From Klebsiella sp. WP3-W18-ESBL-02 (GTDB lineage: Bacteria; Pseudomonadota; Gammaproteobacteria; Enterobacterales; Enterobacteriaceae), in NCBI RefSeq assembly GCF_014168815.1, contig NZ_AP021972.1, positions 3,968,001-4,032,000 of the forward strand: a stretch of 64,000 nucleotides of DNA. Reading direction: 5' to 3'. The notes under the pieces are model-generated. The model was not told the origin of the DNA. It saw only the letters and a list, made by a program, of their open reading frames with translations, and searched no databases. Positions within the stretch are counted from its first letter, which is position 1. Every line of letters starts with the position of its first letter. This document shows positions 16,545-25,819 of this stretch, piece after piece. Position numbers and translations under genes: made by a program.

Positions 16545-17549
16545 ATGAAAACTAAACGCGTAACCATTAAAGATATCGCCGAACAGGCTGGCGTCTCAAA
16601 AGCGACCGCCAGCCTAGTACTGAACGGTCGTGGTAAGGAGCTGCGTGTGGCGCAGGAAACGCGTGAGCGAGTACTGGCGATTGCCCGTGAGCAGCACTAT
16701 CAGCCAAGCATTCACGCCCGCTCGCTGCGCGACAACCGCAGCCACACCATCGGACTGGTGGTGCCGGAGATCACCAACCACGGCTTTGCGGTCTTTTCAC
16801 ATGAGCTGGAAATGCTGTGCCGCGAAGCAGGCGTCCAGCTATTGATCTCTTGTACTGATGAAAACCCCGGTCAGGAGAGCGTGGTGGTCAATAACATGAT
16901 TTCCCGCCAGGTTGACGGTCTGATCGTCGCTTCATGTATGCACAACGATGCCGACTATCTTAAGCTCAGCCAACAACTGCCAGTAGTGCTGTTTGACCGT
17001 TGTCCTAATGAAAGCCTGCTGCCGCTGGTGATGACTGATTCGATTACCCCAACGGCGGAACTGATTTCCCGCATTGCACCTAAGCATAGCGATGAGTTCT
17101 GGTTTTTAGGCGGTCAGTCGCGTCTGTCGCCTTCACGCGATCGTCTGACCGGCTTCACGCAGGGTTTGGCTCAGGCGGGTATTGCACTGCGCCCGGAATG
17201 GGTGATTAACGGTAACTACCACCCGAGCTCAGGCTATGAGATGTTCGCCGCACTCTGCGCGCGACTTGGGCGGCCGCCTAAGGCGCTGTTCACTGCCGCC
17301 TGTGGACTGCTCGAAGGGGTACTGCGCTATATGAGCCAGCACCATTTACTCGACTCAGATATCCATCTGACGAGCTTTGACGATCACTATCTTTATGATT
17401 CGCTGTCGCTGCGTATCGATACCGTACAGCAGGATAACCGCCAGTTGGCCTGGCACTGCTATGATCTGATAAGCCAATTGATCGAGGGCGATACGCCCGA
17501 AACGCTACAACGCTACCTGCCCGCAACGCTGCAGTTTAGGCATCAGTAA
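16545..17549 (+). CDS. scrR: Sucrose operon repressor, LacI family
   Basis: 334 residues. The N-terminal helix-turn-helix and hinge are typical (VTIKDIAEQAGVSKATASLV, then SLRDNRSHTIGLVVPEITN), followed by a periplasmic-binding-protein-like effector domain. The ATG at 16545 is chosen, with the HTH starting a few residues in; an in-frame TTG at 16500 would add 15 residues of no family resemblance and overlap scrB. It should bind the three TAAACCGGTTTA sites and release them on fructose or fructose-1-phosphate, as known for ScrR. It lies 29 bp after scrB, on the same strand. Confidence 0.95.
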   Translation: MKTKRVTIKDIAEQAGVSKATASLVLNGRGKELRVAQETRERVLAIAREQHYQPSIHARSLRDNRSHTIGLVVPEITNHGFAVFSHELEMLCREAGVQLLISCTDENPGQESVVVNNMISRQVDGLIVASCMHNDADYLKLSQQLPVVLFDRCPNESLLPLVMTDSITPTAELISRIAPKHSDEFWFLGGQSRLSPSRDRLTGFTQGLAQAGIALRPEWVINGNYHPSSGYEMFAALCARLGRPPKALFTAACGLLEGVLRYMSQHHLLDSDIHLTSFDDHYLYDSLSLRIDTVQQDNRQLAWHCYDLISQLIEGDTPETLQRYLPATLQFRHQ

Positions 17550-17660
17550 TAACTGAGCATTTTTGAATACCCTACAGAGGTGAAATCTGGTGCGAATCCA
17601 ACAATCAAAAATCAATATTTGTAGTGATGTGATGCGGAAAGGTCTTCACTGCATCAGTAA

Positions 17661-17892
17661 TCACACCAATCGGGTTAAACGGCAAACTGAGTGGTGGTAA
17701 AGACTGACACCGGCATTATTACTGTCACTGTGGAACATCACTCCGGCGGGTTTACCGCAAGCTTCCCACGCAATTTCCAGCGCTTTGATGTCAGCTTGCT
17801 GTCCGGTGAGAATGACATTGCCCAACCCTCAGGTTTCCTTGCGAACAGATCGAGAACAACAGCAAGGTAAGCCCAACGCTTGCCTGTCCAGA
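17661..17892 (-). pseudogene. IS3-family orfB, 3' exon fragment (after the group II intron)
   Basis: Read on the minus strand from 17892, the frame gives WTGKRWAYLAVVLDLFARKP and ends GVMFHSD, the DDE catalytic core of the IS911-like transposase whose first half lies at 20163-20600. After the second catalytic Asp, homology stops near 17727, then 20 unrelated residues and a stop. So the DDE Glu and the C-terminus are deleted, and this copy is dead even if the intron splices. The surrounding 17550-17727 holds nothing I recognise. Confidence 0.8.
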
Positions 17893-17943
17893 GTAGAGTA
17901 AGAGGCAGGGCGTAGTCGGACTATTTCCCTGCCTCTCCTCCCC

Positions 17944-17977
17944 GAACCGGACGTGCACCTTTCAGCGCATCCGGCTC
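17944..17977 (-). ncRNA. Group II intron domain V
   Basis: A 34-nt hairpin on the minus strand with the GAGCCGGATGCG 5' arm, GAAA tetraloop region and CCGGTTC 3' arm. The AGC catalytic triad is visible at its start. It is followed by the domain VI stem and the 3' splice site at 17893. This is the active core of the intron RNA. Confidence 0.9.
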
Positions 17978-17982
17978 TCCAT

Positions 17983-19506
17983 TTAAATGCTGGCGAACGC
18001 CATTGCCACTTCTGTAAAGCGCGATGTATACGTGTTTCTGGTCTCCGTCCTCAGATAGGGATTACCTTCGGGTAGCCGCCAGCGGAACAGCTTCTTGCCT
18101 TGCCCCACCAACCGGTACAGTATTTCGCCGCTGAGCTTGCCGTGATTGGTTTTACCAAATAAAACCCACGTTTTGCTCTGACCCGGTTTCGGTGATTTAC
18201 ACCACCACCTCATCAGGGAAGCGATACCTGTACGGTATTTGCGGGCCAGCCAGTGAGCCAGCTTCCAGAACACGACACGGTCGATATAACTGAAGACTTT
18301 GGCCTTAAAATCAACGAACTGATAGAACATGGCCCAGCCTTTCAGTTTTCGGTTGAGTTGTTCAGCCATATCGACTTTGCTTTCACTGTAGTTGCCTGAT
18401 AACAGTGCTGTCAGCGATGCGGCGAAGTTTCTGGCTTTCTCCTGCGGGATCGTTGAGACCACTCGCATCTCGCCATAACGACTGCGTTTGCGAATGATCC
18501 TGTGCCCCAGAAAGATAAAGCCGTCATTAACATGGGTGATTTTAGTCTTATCCATGTTCAGCCTGAGTTTCAGACTGCCTTCGAGCACACCCCGACACTC
18601 CTCCCTGATGGCTTCCGCCTGTGCTTTGGTGCCTTTGACGATGAGGACAAAATCATCGGCATAGCGGCAGTACGCCACCGCGGGTTTCCACTGCCAGTTT
18701 TCTCTGACCGCCGTACTTCGGCCCCGTTGGATACTGTTATTCCAGTACCACCGATCTTTTCTGGCTTTCCCGCTCAGGTAGCGCTCATGCAGGTATTGAT
18801 CGAACTCATTCAGCATGATGTTCGATAATAGCGGCGATATAACACCGCCCTGTGGCACACCTTCACTGGCCGCCCGAAAGAGACCGACATCGATATGTCC
18901 CGCCTTGATGGTTTTCCACAGCAGAGTCATGAAACGTGCGTCACTGATCCTGCGGCGTACAGCCTTCATCAGCAGTCGATGATGTACGGTGTCGAAGTAA
19001 CTGGACAGGTCGCCTTCAATCACCCAGCGTCCCCGGGTTTCACCGCAGTCTGTGAGCTGTAATTTCACCGTGCGGATCGCGTGGTGGACACTGCGCTCAG
19101 GCCGGAAGCCATATGAGAGCGTATGAAAATCACTCTCCCATATCGGCTCCATCGCCATCAGCATGGCCCGCTGAACAATACGATCCCGCAACGCGGGGAT
19201 ACCCAGTGGTCGCAGTTTGCCGTTGCTTTTAGGGATGTAAACCCGTCTGGCGGGCAAGGGCTGGTAGTGGCCTGAGAGTAATTCATCCCTGAGGATTTGC
19301 AGCTCAACAGCCAGTCTGGCCTGTAGCATTGTTTTGTTCACGCCATCAACGCCGGGGGTATGCGCCCCCTTTGATGAAAGCGTGATCCGCGCCGCTTCAG
19401 CCAGCCATTCTGGTTGTGTTATCAGACGCAGCAGCCGTTGAATCCGTAGGGACGGATCGGTGGCTGCCCATGTGGCAAGCTTGCGTTGCATTTCGCTGAT
19501 TATCAA
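17983..19506 (-). CDS. ltrA: Group II intron reverse transcriptase/maturase
   Basis: 507 residues with reverse-transcriptase blocks in order: GVDGVNKTMLQARL, PLPARRVYIPKSNGKLRPLGIP (cited in part), SYGFRPERSVHHAI, EGDLSSYFD, GVPQGGVISPLLSNIMLNEF, and YADD in CRYADDFVLIV, followed by a maturase X domain. No HNH endonuclease motif is visible after it. The TTG at 19506 is chosen because GAGGTG lies 7 bp before it; an ATG occurs 5 codons later. It should aid splicing and retrohoming. The YADD catalytic Asp pair is intact. Confidence 0.94.
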   Translation of the reverse strand: MIISEMQRKLATWAATDPSLRIQRLLRLITQPEWLAEAARITLSSKGAHTPGVDGVNKTMLQARLAVELQILRDELLSGHYQPLPARRVYIPKSNGKLRPLGIPALRDRIVQRAMLMAMEPIWESDFHTLSYGFRPERSVHHAIRTVKLQLTDCGETRGRWVIEGDLSSYFDTVHHRLLMKAVRRRISDARFMTLLWKTIKAGHIDVGLFRAASEGVPQGGVISPLLSNIMLNEFDQYLHERYLSGKARKDRWYWNNSIQRGRSTAVRENWQWKPAVAYCRYADDFVLIVKGTKAQAEAIREECRGVLEGSLKLRLNMDKTKITHVNDGFIFLGHRIIRKRSRYGEMRVVSTIPQEKARNFAASLTALLSGNYSESKVDMAEQLNRKLKGWAMFYQFVDFKAKVFSYIDRVVFWKLAHWLARKYRTGIASLMRWWCKSPKPGQSKTWVLFGKTNHGKLSGEILYRLVGQGKKLFRWRLPEGNPYLRTETRNTYTSRFTEVAMAFASI

Positions 19507-20162
19507 AGGTCTTCACCTCGTTAGGTCAGTTAATTCACGTCGCAAACACATTCAAACTGCTTCCCTTCGCCATGTAATGGGCTTTCCCCATCGCGGACTA
19601 CTACGGAAGCTCCGCCAGCCAGCGCGTCATCGGAGCCATGCCCCCTTAACATCCGTCGCTGACCTTCCCCGGTTTACCTGCCTGGACTCAGGCATACTGA
19701 GGAGGCTGCCCGTCGCACTCTTTATCCTTGCTTGCCGCAAGTTGGCAGAAGTCAGCAACGCAAGCGTGATAGACGCTGCTGCCCCGGTGTTTCGCATACA
19801 TGTCAAAACACCTTCGACCGGCAGTGCTTACGTATCACTGCCAGTTCCTCCTGCACGGCCTGTCAGATCACGTAGGCCGTGGTGACGTTTTCAACCCACA
19901 GAGGCGGATTAACGGGTTCATGTTCTTCAGCCTTTCAGTACTTAACCTTGAGGATCATCTCGGCTTAGTGATCTCGCCTCAATCCCCGTTGTCAGCGGGT
20001 TACATCACCCTGCGGGCATGCCGCAGGTCACTGCCGCTCAGGTTCTCCACCGTCACACCCGGTGGGATTGTTGGGTTTCTCATCGTGAGTTACCGGTTCA
20101 ATATTCCAGACAGACTCGCGGTTCATTTAAGCATCCATGCCCGCCCTGAACTCCGGGCACAC

Positions 20163-20600
20163 TATACGTCACATCGCCGCACCACACCTGATTCGGTTCT
20201 GTCACTGCAAACTGTCGCTCAAGGCAATTCGGGATAGCGGTGTGTTCATGACCACCACGTTTATACCGGTGAGTTGGCTGCTGACAACTCACCAGACCCG
20301 GTTCTTTCATGAGCCTTCCGGCAAGCCAGCGTCCCATTCTGAAGCCTTTCAGGGTTGCCATAATCGCGATACTTCTTGCGCCAGCAGAGCCATGGCTGAT
20401 GTTATGCAGTTCCAGAACCTGACTGCGTAACACAGCTCGCCTGCCGTCTGGCTTTTCGGGGCTTTTTCCCCAGTATTTGTAGCTGCTGCGATGAACCCCG
20501 AACACGTGGCAAAGTGTGACCACAGGATACTGCGCTCTGAGTTTCCCGATTAACGAGAATTGTTCAGGGAGTCTGGCATCAAGAGCGCGGTAGCCTTTTT
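20163..20600 (-). pseudogene. IS3-family orfB, 5' exon (before the intron)
   Basis: The N-terminal half of an IS3-family transposase: VVTLCHVFGVHRSSYKYWGK, HGSAGARSIAIMATLKGF, and CLERQFAVTEPNQVWCGDVTY with the first catalytic Asp. Translation normally comes by -1 frameshift at the A6G run (minus strand, 20594-20601) at the end of orfA. The frame is cut after GDVTY by the intron. With the 3' exon truncated, no full transposase can be made. Confidence 0.85.
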
Positions 20601-20852
20601 TAATATGTCGTTTTCCATTTCAATGCGTTGTATTTTTTTCTTCAGCTCACGTATTTCAATCTGCTCCGGGGTTATAGGAAAGGCTTTAGGTATTTTGCCC
20701 TGTCGTTCATCCCGCAACTGCTTTACCCATCGCGTCATGGTAGAAAGGCCGACATCCATAGCACTGGCCGCAGCTGCAACGGTGTAGTTCTGATCAAGGA
20801 CCAGTTGAGCGGATTCGCGTTTAAACTCTGCGCTGAAATTTCTTTTTTTCAT
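20550..20852 (-). CDS. IS911-like orfA (IS3 family)
   Basis: 100 residues: helix-turn-helix N-terminus MKKRNFSAEFKRESAQLVLD, then a leucine-zipper region IEIRELKKKIQRIEMENDIL, ending in ALLMPDSLNNSR. This closely resembles IS911-type OrfA. It starts at the ATG at 20852; an upstream ATG at 20888 lies in the IS end. The inverted repeat end of the element is probably near 20911 (minus strand TGAATTTGGCC). It interrupts the IS66 remnant to its right. Confidence 0.85.
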   Translation of the reverse strand: MKKRNFSAEFKRESAQLVLDQNYTVAAAASAMDVGLSTMTRWVKQLRDERQGKIPKAFPITPEQIEIRELKKKIQRIEMENDILKKATALLMPDSLNNSR

Positions 20853-20921
20853 TGAGGCACCTGTAATGTTCTGAGGTGAGCATATCACCTCTGTTCAGGT
20901 GGCCAAATTCAGTAAACCACT

Positions 20922-21219
20922 TCACTTGAGATAGGCATACGGATCGTGCCCATTATTACGGGCCGACTGGATCAAACTCATGATCGCAGCAGCGCGCTTG
21001 AGCATGCGAACCCGCGCCGAGCATTTGAGAAGGCAACGGGATGAACGCTGGCTGGATAGCCGTGGTTTTCTGGGTAAGCAGGCGAATCCATTTGTGGACG
21101 AGGTTGGCATTGAGGCTGTAGCCCAAGGCGATGTTTGCGATGGAGGCATCGGGTTCAGAACACTCCTGAATGACCTGGGCCTTGAAAGATTTGCTGTTGG
21201 TACGGCGCTGAGGGCGCAT
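20922..21219 (-). pseudogene. Collapsed IS66 remnant (tnpA start joined to tnpC end)
   Basis: The ATG at 21219 starts a TnpA N-terminus of a second IS66 type (MRPQRRTNSKSFKAQVIQEC, then IANIALGYSLNANLVHKW). Near 21030 homology switches frame to the very end of TnpC (RAAAIMSLIQSARNNGHDPY). So the rest of tnpA, all of tnpB and most of tnpC are deleted. The type differs from the intact IS66 at 43787 and resembles Pseudomonas/betaproteobacterial copies, in keeping with a foreign origin of the adjacent LHR. Confidence 0.75.
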
Positions 21220-21727
21220 GGAAAATCCGCTTGATGGGCCATGGCCTTCGGCGGCGGTATCGGGAAGGTGTGTTGGCCGGACGGATACTGTTGAACTACG
21301 TTGTCTGGGGCAACGGAAGTGTTTCGGCCCGACTCTGGAACGCGATCCGCAGCGACGACTGGGCAATTCCGCACGTTGGCCTGAGCAGCCTCGGGGAAAT
21401 CGTCGTCTGGGCGCGCCCAGACGAGTTTCCGCCAAGGAACATGCAGACAAGCAAGGGGCTGCGGGCACTCGACTACAACGTGAGGATCGGTGTTTGATCG
21501 AGGCGCCTGTGGCACACGCAGGCTGACGAGCCAGGCGCTGTCCATTGCCTGATCAGGCCGCCCCCCTGCGCCTTGCCTGAGCAGTTGACCTGCATCAATG
21601 GGGCGGGAGAACGCTGTACATTGACTCTTGACTCTTGAAGTTTGTCATGGTAGGTGTAATATTTTACAAAGTATTGCAAGGATTTCCTTGGCCGGAACCG
21701 CAAAGCGACGCGATTGGAGAGGGTGAG
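21220..21727. other. Gene-free GC-rich stretch before the LHR
   Basis: About 500 bp without a recognisable gene; frames on both strands are composition-driven. It contains a perfect 20-bp palindrome at 21404-21423 (CGTCTGGGCG and its complement) and, at 21621-21636, TTGACTC twice in tandem followed by TTGAAG. The LHR promoter should lie in the last 150 bp, but no clear consensus pair could be fixed. Confidence 0.5.
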
Positions 21728-22009
21728 ATGAAAGCGCACCTACAGGTGATTTTCACGCTCGATGAATTGGCTGCGTACTTGAAAGTCGGCAAGCGGACGC
21801 TTTATCGGCTCGCCGCGCACGGGGAAATTCCGGCTTTCAAGGTGGACGGGACGTGGCGGTTTCGTCAAAGTGAAATCGATCAGTGGCTCAATGATCAGAC
21901 CCGAGCCGGAGCAAAGAAGGAGGTGATGCGCAAGCGTGAACAGCAGAAGTCATCCGAGCAGCCCGTGTCGCCTGGGCGCAGTGCCCGTCGCAGCAGGCAA
22001 AGGGCTTGA
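21728..22009 (+). CDS. LHR regulator-like HTH protein
   Basis: 93 residues: TLDELAAYLKVGKRTLYRLA, GEIPAFKVDGTWRFRQSEID is an excisionase/MerR-type winged helix-turn-helix, then a basic Lys/Arg/Gln tail. The ATG at 21728 has GAGAGGGTGAG just before it; an in-frame start at 21635 is rejected as it lies in the probable promoter. It is the first gene of the LHR and precedes hsp20 by 34 bp. It probably regulates the locus, but this is inferred. Confidence 0.8.
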   Translation: MKAHLQVIFTLDELAAYLKVGKRTLYRLAAHGEIPAFKVDGTWRFRQSEIDQWLNDQTRAGAKKEVMRKREQQKSSEQPVSPGRSARRSRQRA

Positions 22010-22043
22010 GTAACTCGTTTTCCAATTTTTCTGGAGGTATGAC

Positions 22044-22613
22044 ATGGACATCGATTTCAAGAAGTTGGCTCCCTGGAACTGGTTCAAGAACGAGCAGCAA
22101 GAGCAGCAGACCGCCTCTTCCCTGCCAGTGCAGCGCAATGACCTGCCAGCGGCTAGCGGGCCAGTCAGCCCGATCCTGCAACTGCATCGGGAAATCGACC
22201 GGCTGTTCGATGACGCATTCCGGGGCTTCGGTTTTTCGGCGTTGAACATGCCGCAGTGGCCATCCGATTGGTCGGGCATGCTGAAGCCGGCCCTGGACAT
22301 CCAGGAAACCGACAAGCAGTACAAGATTGCCCTGGAAGTGCCCGGTGTCGAGGAGAAGGACATCCAGATCACCCTCGACAACGACGTGCTGATGGTGCGT
22401 GGCGAGAAGCGCCAGGAACAGGAGAAGAAGGAAGGTGGCTTCCACCGTGTGGAGCGCTCCTACGGCAGCTTTCAGCGTGCCTTGAACCTGCCTGACGACG
22501 CCAACCAGGATTCGATCAAGGCATCGTTCAAGAACGGGGTGCTCACGGTCACGATCGACAAGCGCGAGGTCAGTGCGCCGAAGCAGGGACGCTCGATCCC
22601 GATCAACGGCTGA
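22044..22613 (+). CDS. hsp20: Small heat-shock protein Hsp20 (first LHR copy)
   Basis: 189 residues with an alpha-crystallin domain (about 88-180: PALDIQETDKQYKIALEVPG, DNDVLMVRGEKR, ASFKNGVLTVTIDK). The N-terminal arm (about 1-85) is long and rich in Gln, Trp and Phe (LHREIDRLFDDAFRGFGF) and the C-terminal tail ends SIPING, with an I-P-I anchoring motif. It holds unfolding proteins for refolding by ClpK and DnaK. CTGGAGG lies 8 bp before the ATG. Confidence 0.95.
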   Translation: MDIDFKKLAPWNWFKNEQQEQQTASSLPVQRNDLPAASGPVSPILQLHREIDRLFDDAFRGFGFSALNMPQWPSDWSGMLKPALDIQETDKQYKIALEVPGVEEKDIQITLDNDVLMVRGEKRQEQEKKEGGFHRVERSYGSFQRALNLPDDANQDSIKASFKNGVLTVTIDKREVSAPKQGRSIPING

Positions 22614-22718
22614 CGTCGCCGGCTCGTTCGTCACAAGAAAAACCCGGCCCGAGACGAGGTGTCGCGGCTCGCGATGCCTCGTCGCCTCAACCTTGTCAAC
22701 CTTCTCAGGAGCATCAGC

Positions 22719-25568
22719 ATGGCCAGAAAACAATGCCAGGTCTGCGGCCAACCCGCCACCGTGCGGGTGGAAGCCAATCTCAACGGTCGTCACAGCACCA
22801 TGCTGTTGTGCGACGACCATTACCGGCAATTAGTGCGCCAGCAAAAGCGCACCGTTTCGCCGCTGGAAGCCTTGTTCGGTTCGCGCAGTGGCCTGTTCGA
22901 GGACTTCCTCGGCAGTGACTTCTTCCGCATCGGCGACGACGCGACGCCAGTTGCCGCCGATACCGATGACGTGGTCGATGCCTCGTTTGGCGAGCCCGCC
23001 GCCGCAGGTTCGGGTGCGCCGCGCCGTCGCGGCAGTGGGCTGGCCAGCCGCATCAGCGAACAGTCGGAAGCCTTGTTGCAGGAGGCCGCCAAACACGCTG
23101 CCGAATTTGGCCGCTCCGAGGTGGATACCGAACATCTGCTGCTGGCGCTGGCCGACAGCGACGTGGTCAAGACCATCCTGGGTCAGTTCAAGATCAAGGT
23201 CGATGACCTCAAGCGGCAGATCGAGTCTGAGGCCAAGCGCGGGGACAAGCCCTTCGAGGGCGAGATCGGCGTGTCGCCGCGCGTGAAGGATGCGCTCAGC
23301 CGCGCCTTCGTGGCCTCCAATGAACTCGGCCATTCTTATGTCGGTCCAGAGCATTTCCTGATCGGTCTGGCCGAGGAAGGCGAAGGGCTGGCCGCCAACC
23401 TGCTGCGCCGCTACGGCCTGACGCCGCAGGCGCTGCGCCAACAGGTCAGCAAGGTGGTCGGCAAGGGCGCCGAGGATGGACGCGCTGAGACGCCGACCAA
23501 CACGCCAGAACTCGACAAGTACTCGCGCGACCTGACCAAGATGGCGCGCGACGGCAAGCTCGACCCGGTGATCGGCCGCGCGCAGGAGATCGAAACCACC
23601 ATCGAGGTGCTGGCCCGGCGCAAGAAGAACAACCCGGTGCTGATCGGCGAGCCGGGTGTGGGTAAGACCGCCATCGTCGAAGGGCTGGCGCAGCGCATGG
23701 TGGCGGGTGAAGTGCCCGAGACCTTGCGCGACAAGCGCCTGGTGGAACTCAACATCAACGCCATGGTGGCCGGCGCCAAATATCGCGGCGAGTTCGAGGA
23801 GCGCGTGCAGAAGGTGCTGAAGGAGGTGACCGAGCACCAGGGCGAGCTGATTTTGTTCATCGACGAGGTGCACACCATCGTCGGTGCCGGCCAGGGCGGT
23901 GGCGAAGGCGGGCTGGACGTGGCCAACGTGTTCAAACCGATGATGGCGCGCGGTGAACTCAACCTGATCGGCGCCACGACGCTGAACGAGTACCAGAAAT
24001 ACATCGAGAAGGATGCCGCACTGGAGCGGCGCTTCCAGCCGGTGACGGTGCCCGAGCCGACGGTGGCCCAGACCATCATGATTCTGCGCGGCCTGCGCGA
24101 CACCTTCGAGGCGCACCACAAGGTCAGCATCTCCGAGGACGCGATCATCGCGGCGGCCGAGTTGTCCGACCGCTACATCACGGCGCGCTTCCTGCCGGAC
24201 AAGGCGATCGACCTGCTCGACCAGGCGGCCGCGCGCGTGAAGCTGTCGGCCACGGCCCGGCCGGTGGCCGTGCAGGAGCTGGAGTCCGAACTGCACCAGC
24301 TGCGGCGTGAACAGGATTACGTGGCCGCGCGCAAGCAGTACGACCAGGCCGCCGAGCTCGGCAAGCGCATCGAAGCCAAGGAGGCCGAGCTCAAGAAGCT
24401 CGTCGAGGACTGGGAGCGGGAGCGGGCCTCCGGCAGTGCCGAGGTAAAGGCGGAACACGTGGCGCAGATCGTCTCGCGCCTGACCGGCATCCCGGTCAAC
24501 GAGTTGACGGTGGAAGAGCGCGAAAAGCTGCTGCACTTGGAACAACGGCTGCACGAGCGCCTGGTGGGACAAGACGAGGCGGTCCGTGCCGTGGCCGATG
24601 CCGTGCGGCTGTCCCGCGCCGGCCTGCGCGAAGGCAGCAAACCGGTGGCTACCTTCCTGTTTCTGGGCCCGACCGGGGTGGGCAAGACCGAGCTCGCCAA
24701 GGCATTGGCCGAATCTATCTACGGCGATGAGCACGCCCTGTTGCGCATCGACATGTCGGAATATGGCGAACGCCATACCGTGGCGCGGCTGGTGGGCGCG
24801 CCTCCGGGCTATGTCGGTTACGACGAAGGCGGTCAGCTCACCGAGAAGGTGCGGCGCAAGCCCTACAGCGTGCTGCTGCTCGACGAGATCGAGAAGGCAC
24901 ACCCTGACGTCTACAACATCCTGCTGCAAGTGTTCGACGACGGTCGCCTCACCGACGGCAAGGGCCGGGTGGTGGATTTCACCAACACCATCATCATCGC
25001 CACGTCCAACCTGGGTTCGGACATCATCCAGCGACGGCTGAAGGCGCGTGAGGCGGCTGGCGAGGAGTACGAAAAGACCAAGGCCGAGGTCATGGACGTG
25101 CTGCGCGGCCACTTCCGGCCCGAGTTCCTCAACCGCATCGACGAGATAATCGTCTTCCATGCGCTGGGCAAGGAGGAGATCCGCCACATCGTCGGCCTGC
25201 AGCTCGATCGCGTGGCGCGCAGCGCCGCCAGCCAGGGCGTGACGCTCACTTTCGATCAGACGCTGATCGACCATTTCGCGGAAGAAGGCTACAAGCCCGA
25301 GTTCGGTGCGCGTGAACTCAAGCGCCTGATCCGTAGCGAGCTGGAAACTGCGCTGGCGCGCGAGATGCTCGGTGGCGGCATCGGCAAGGGCGATCACGCC
25401 AGCGCACGCTGGGACGACAAGGCCGAACGCGTGGTGTTCGAACGCAAAGAGCCACCGCAGACCCCGGCCGAGCCGGAGCTGCCGGATGCCGCGAAGGCGA
25501 CCGAGACGCCGCACGGCGACGCTGGCAAAGGCTCGCGCAAGAAGAAGTCGGCGAGCGACGCATCTTGA
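22719..25568 (+). CDS. clpK: ClpK (ClpG-GI) disaggregase
   Basis: 949 residues. The N-terminus carries a Cys-x2-Cys zinc-finger-like part (ARKQCQVCGQPATVRVE, then LLCDDHY) not found in ClpB, then a double Clp N repeat, AAA1 with Walker A GEPGVGKT at 310-317, a short middle coiled coil, and AAA2 with GPTGVGKT at 650-657. The tail is Lys/Ala/Pro-rich. It is a stand-alone disaggregase that confers heat tolerance (established for ClpK/ClpG). The ATG at 22719 is chosen for AGGAG upstream. Its stop overlaps the next short ORF. Confidence 0.96.
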   Translation: MARKQCQVCGQPATVRVEANLNGRHSTMLLCDDHYRQLVRQQKRTVSPLEALFGSRSGLFEDFLGSDFFRIGDDATPVAADTDDVVDASFGEPAAAGSGAPRRRGSGLASRISEQSEALLQEAAKHAAEFGRSEVDTEHLLLALADSDVVKTILGQFKIKVDDLKRQIESEAKRGDKPFEGEIGVSPRVKDALSRAFVASNELGHSYVGPEHFLIGLAEEGEGLAANLLRRYGLTPQALRQQVSKVVGKGAEDGRAETPTNTPELDKYSRDLTKMARDGKLDPVIGRAQEIETTIEVLARRKKNNPVLIGEPGVGKTAIVEGLAQRMVAGEVPETLRDKRLVELNINAMVAGAKYRGEFEERVQKVLKEVTEHQGELILFIDEVHTIVGAGQGGGEGGLDVANVFKPMMARGELNLIGATTLNEYQKYIEKDAALERRFQPVTVPEPTVAQTIMILRGLRDTFEAHHKVSISEDAIIAAAELSDRYITARFLPDKAIDLLDQAAARVKLSATARPVAVQELESELHQLRREQDYVAARKQYDQAAELGKRIEAKEAELKKLVEDWERERASGSAEVKAEHVAQIVSRLTGIPVNELTVEEREKLLHLEQRLHERLVGQDEAVRAVADAVRLSRAGLREGSKPVATFLFLGPTGVGKTELAKALAESIYGDEHALLRIDMSEYGERHTVARLVGAPPGYVGYDEGGQLTEKVRRKPYSVLLLDEIEKAHPDVYNILLQVFDDGRLTDGKGRVVDFTNTIIIATSNLGSDIIQRRLKAREAAGEEYEKTKAEVMDVLRGHFRPEFLNRIDEIIVFHALGKEEIRHIVGLQLDRVARSAASQGVTLTFDQTLIDHFAEEGYKPEFGARELKRLIRSELETALAREMLGGGIGKGDHASARWDDKAERVVFERKEPPQTPAEPELPDAAKATETPHGDAGKGSRKKKSASDAS

Positions 25569-25759
25569 TGGCGGGCGAGGCTGCCGTGTCCGACCCCATC
25601 GGCCTGGCATGGGCAGCCTCCCTGGCCTCGATCGCGGTGGCGGTCGTGGCCGCGGGTCACGCGGTCGTCTACAAGCGTGATCCGCGGTCGGCCACGCCGT
25701 GGGGGCTGCTCATCAGCGGCGGCACTGCTCTCCCGCTCGCTGGCCATCCGTTTGCGTGA
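25568..25759 (+). pseudogene. Remnant of a cardiolipin synthase/PLDc N-terminus
   Basis: 63 residues starting at the ATG that overlaps the clpK stop (TGATG). It shows a membrane span (LAWAASLASIAVAVVAAGHA) followed by VVYKRDPRSATPWGLL, which is the PLDc_N type opening of cardiolipin synthases. The phospholipase D catalytic part is missing. It is probably a frozen remnant in the LHR, though a short membrane peptide could still be translated. Confidence 0.5.
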
Positions 25760-25819
25760 CGGTGCGGCCCGTCTGTTCACCTGATCCTCTGGCAACTCGA
25801 CTTTCGAGGAACACGGCCC

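Larger units (their letters stand above)
17893..20162 (-). mobile_element. Complete group II intron inserted in IS orfB
   Basis: Both boundaries can be read from the interrupted transposase frame: minus-strand ACGTATA at 20163-20169 joined to TCTGGACAGG ending 17892 restores GDVTYIWTGKRWAY. The intron is 2270 nt, begins GTGTGCCCGG and ends CTCTAC. It has a typical domain V, a domain VI stem (AGGCAGGG/CCCTGCCT), and a maturase ORF in domain IV. About 650 nt (19507-20162) upstream of the ORF hold domains I-III. Same orientation as the host gene, so splicing could rejoin the exons. Confidence 0.93.

Noticed and set aside
21231..21497. Plus-strand ORF and the overlapping minus-strand ORF before the LHR
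   Set aside because: Neither gives a recognisable protein, both lack convincing ribosome sites, and they overlap each other across a palindrome.
21621..21640. Sigma-32 heat-shock promoter before the LHR
   Set aside because: A CTTGAAG element resembles the -35, but no CCCCAT-like -10 lies at the right distance.
22830..25610. A 926-residue open frame on the minus strand across clpK
   Set aside because: It is antisense to a clearly coding AAA protein in GC-rich DNA, where long antisense frames arise from codon bias; its His/Arg/Gln-rich translation matches no family.
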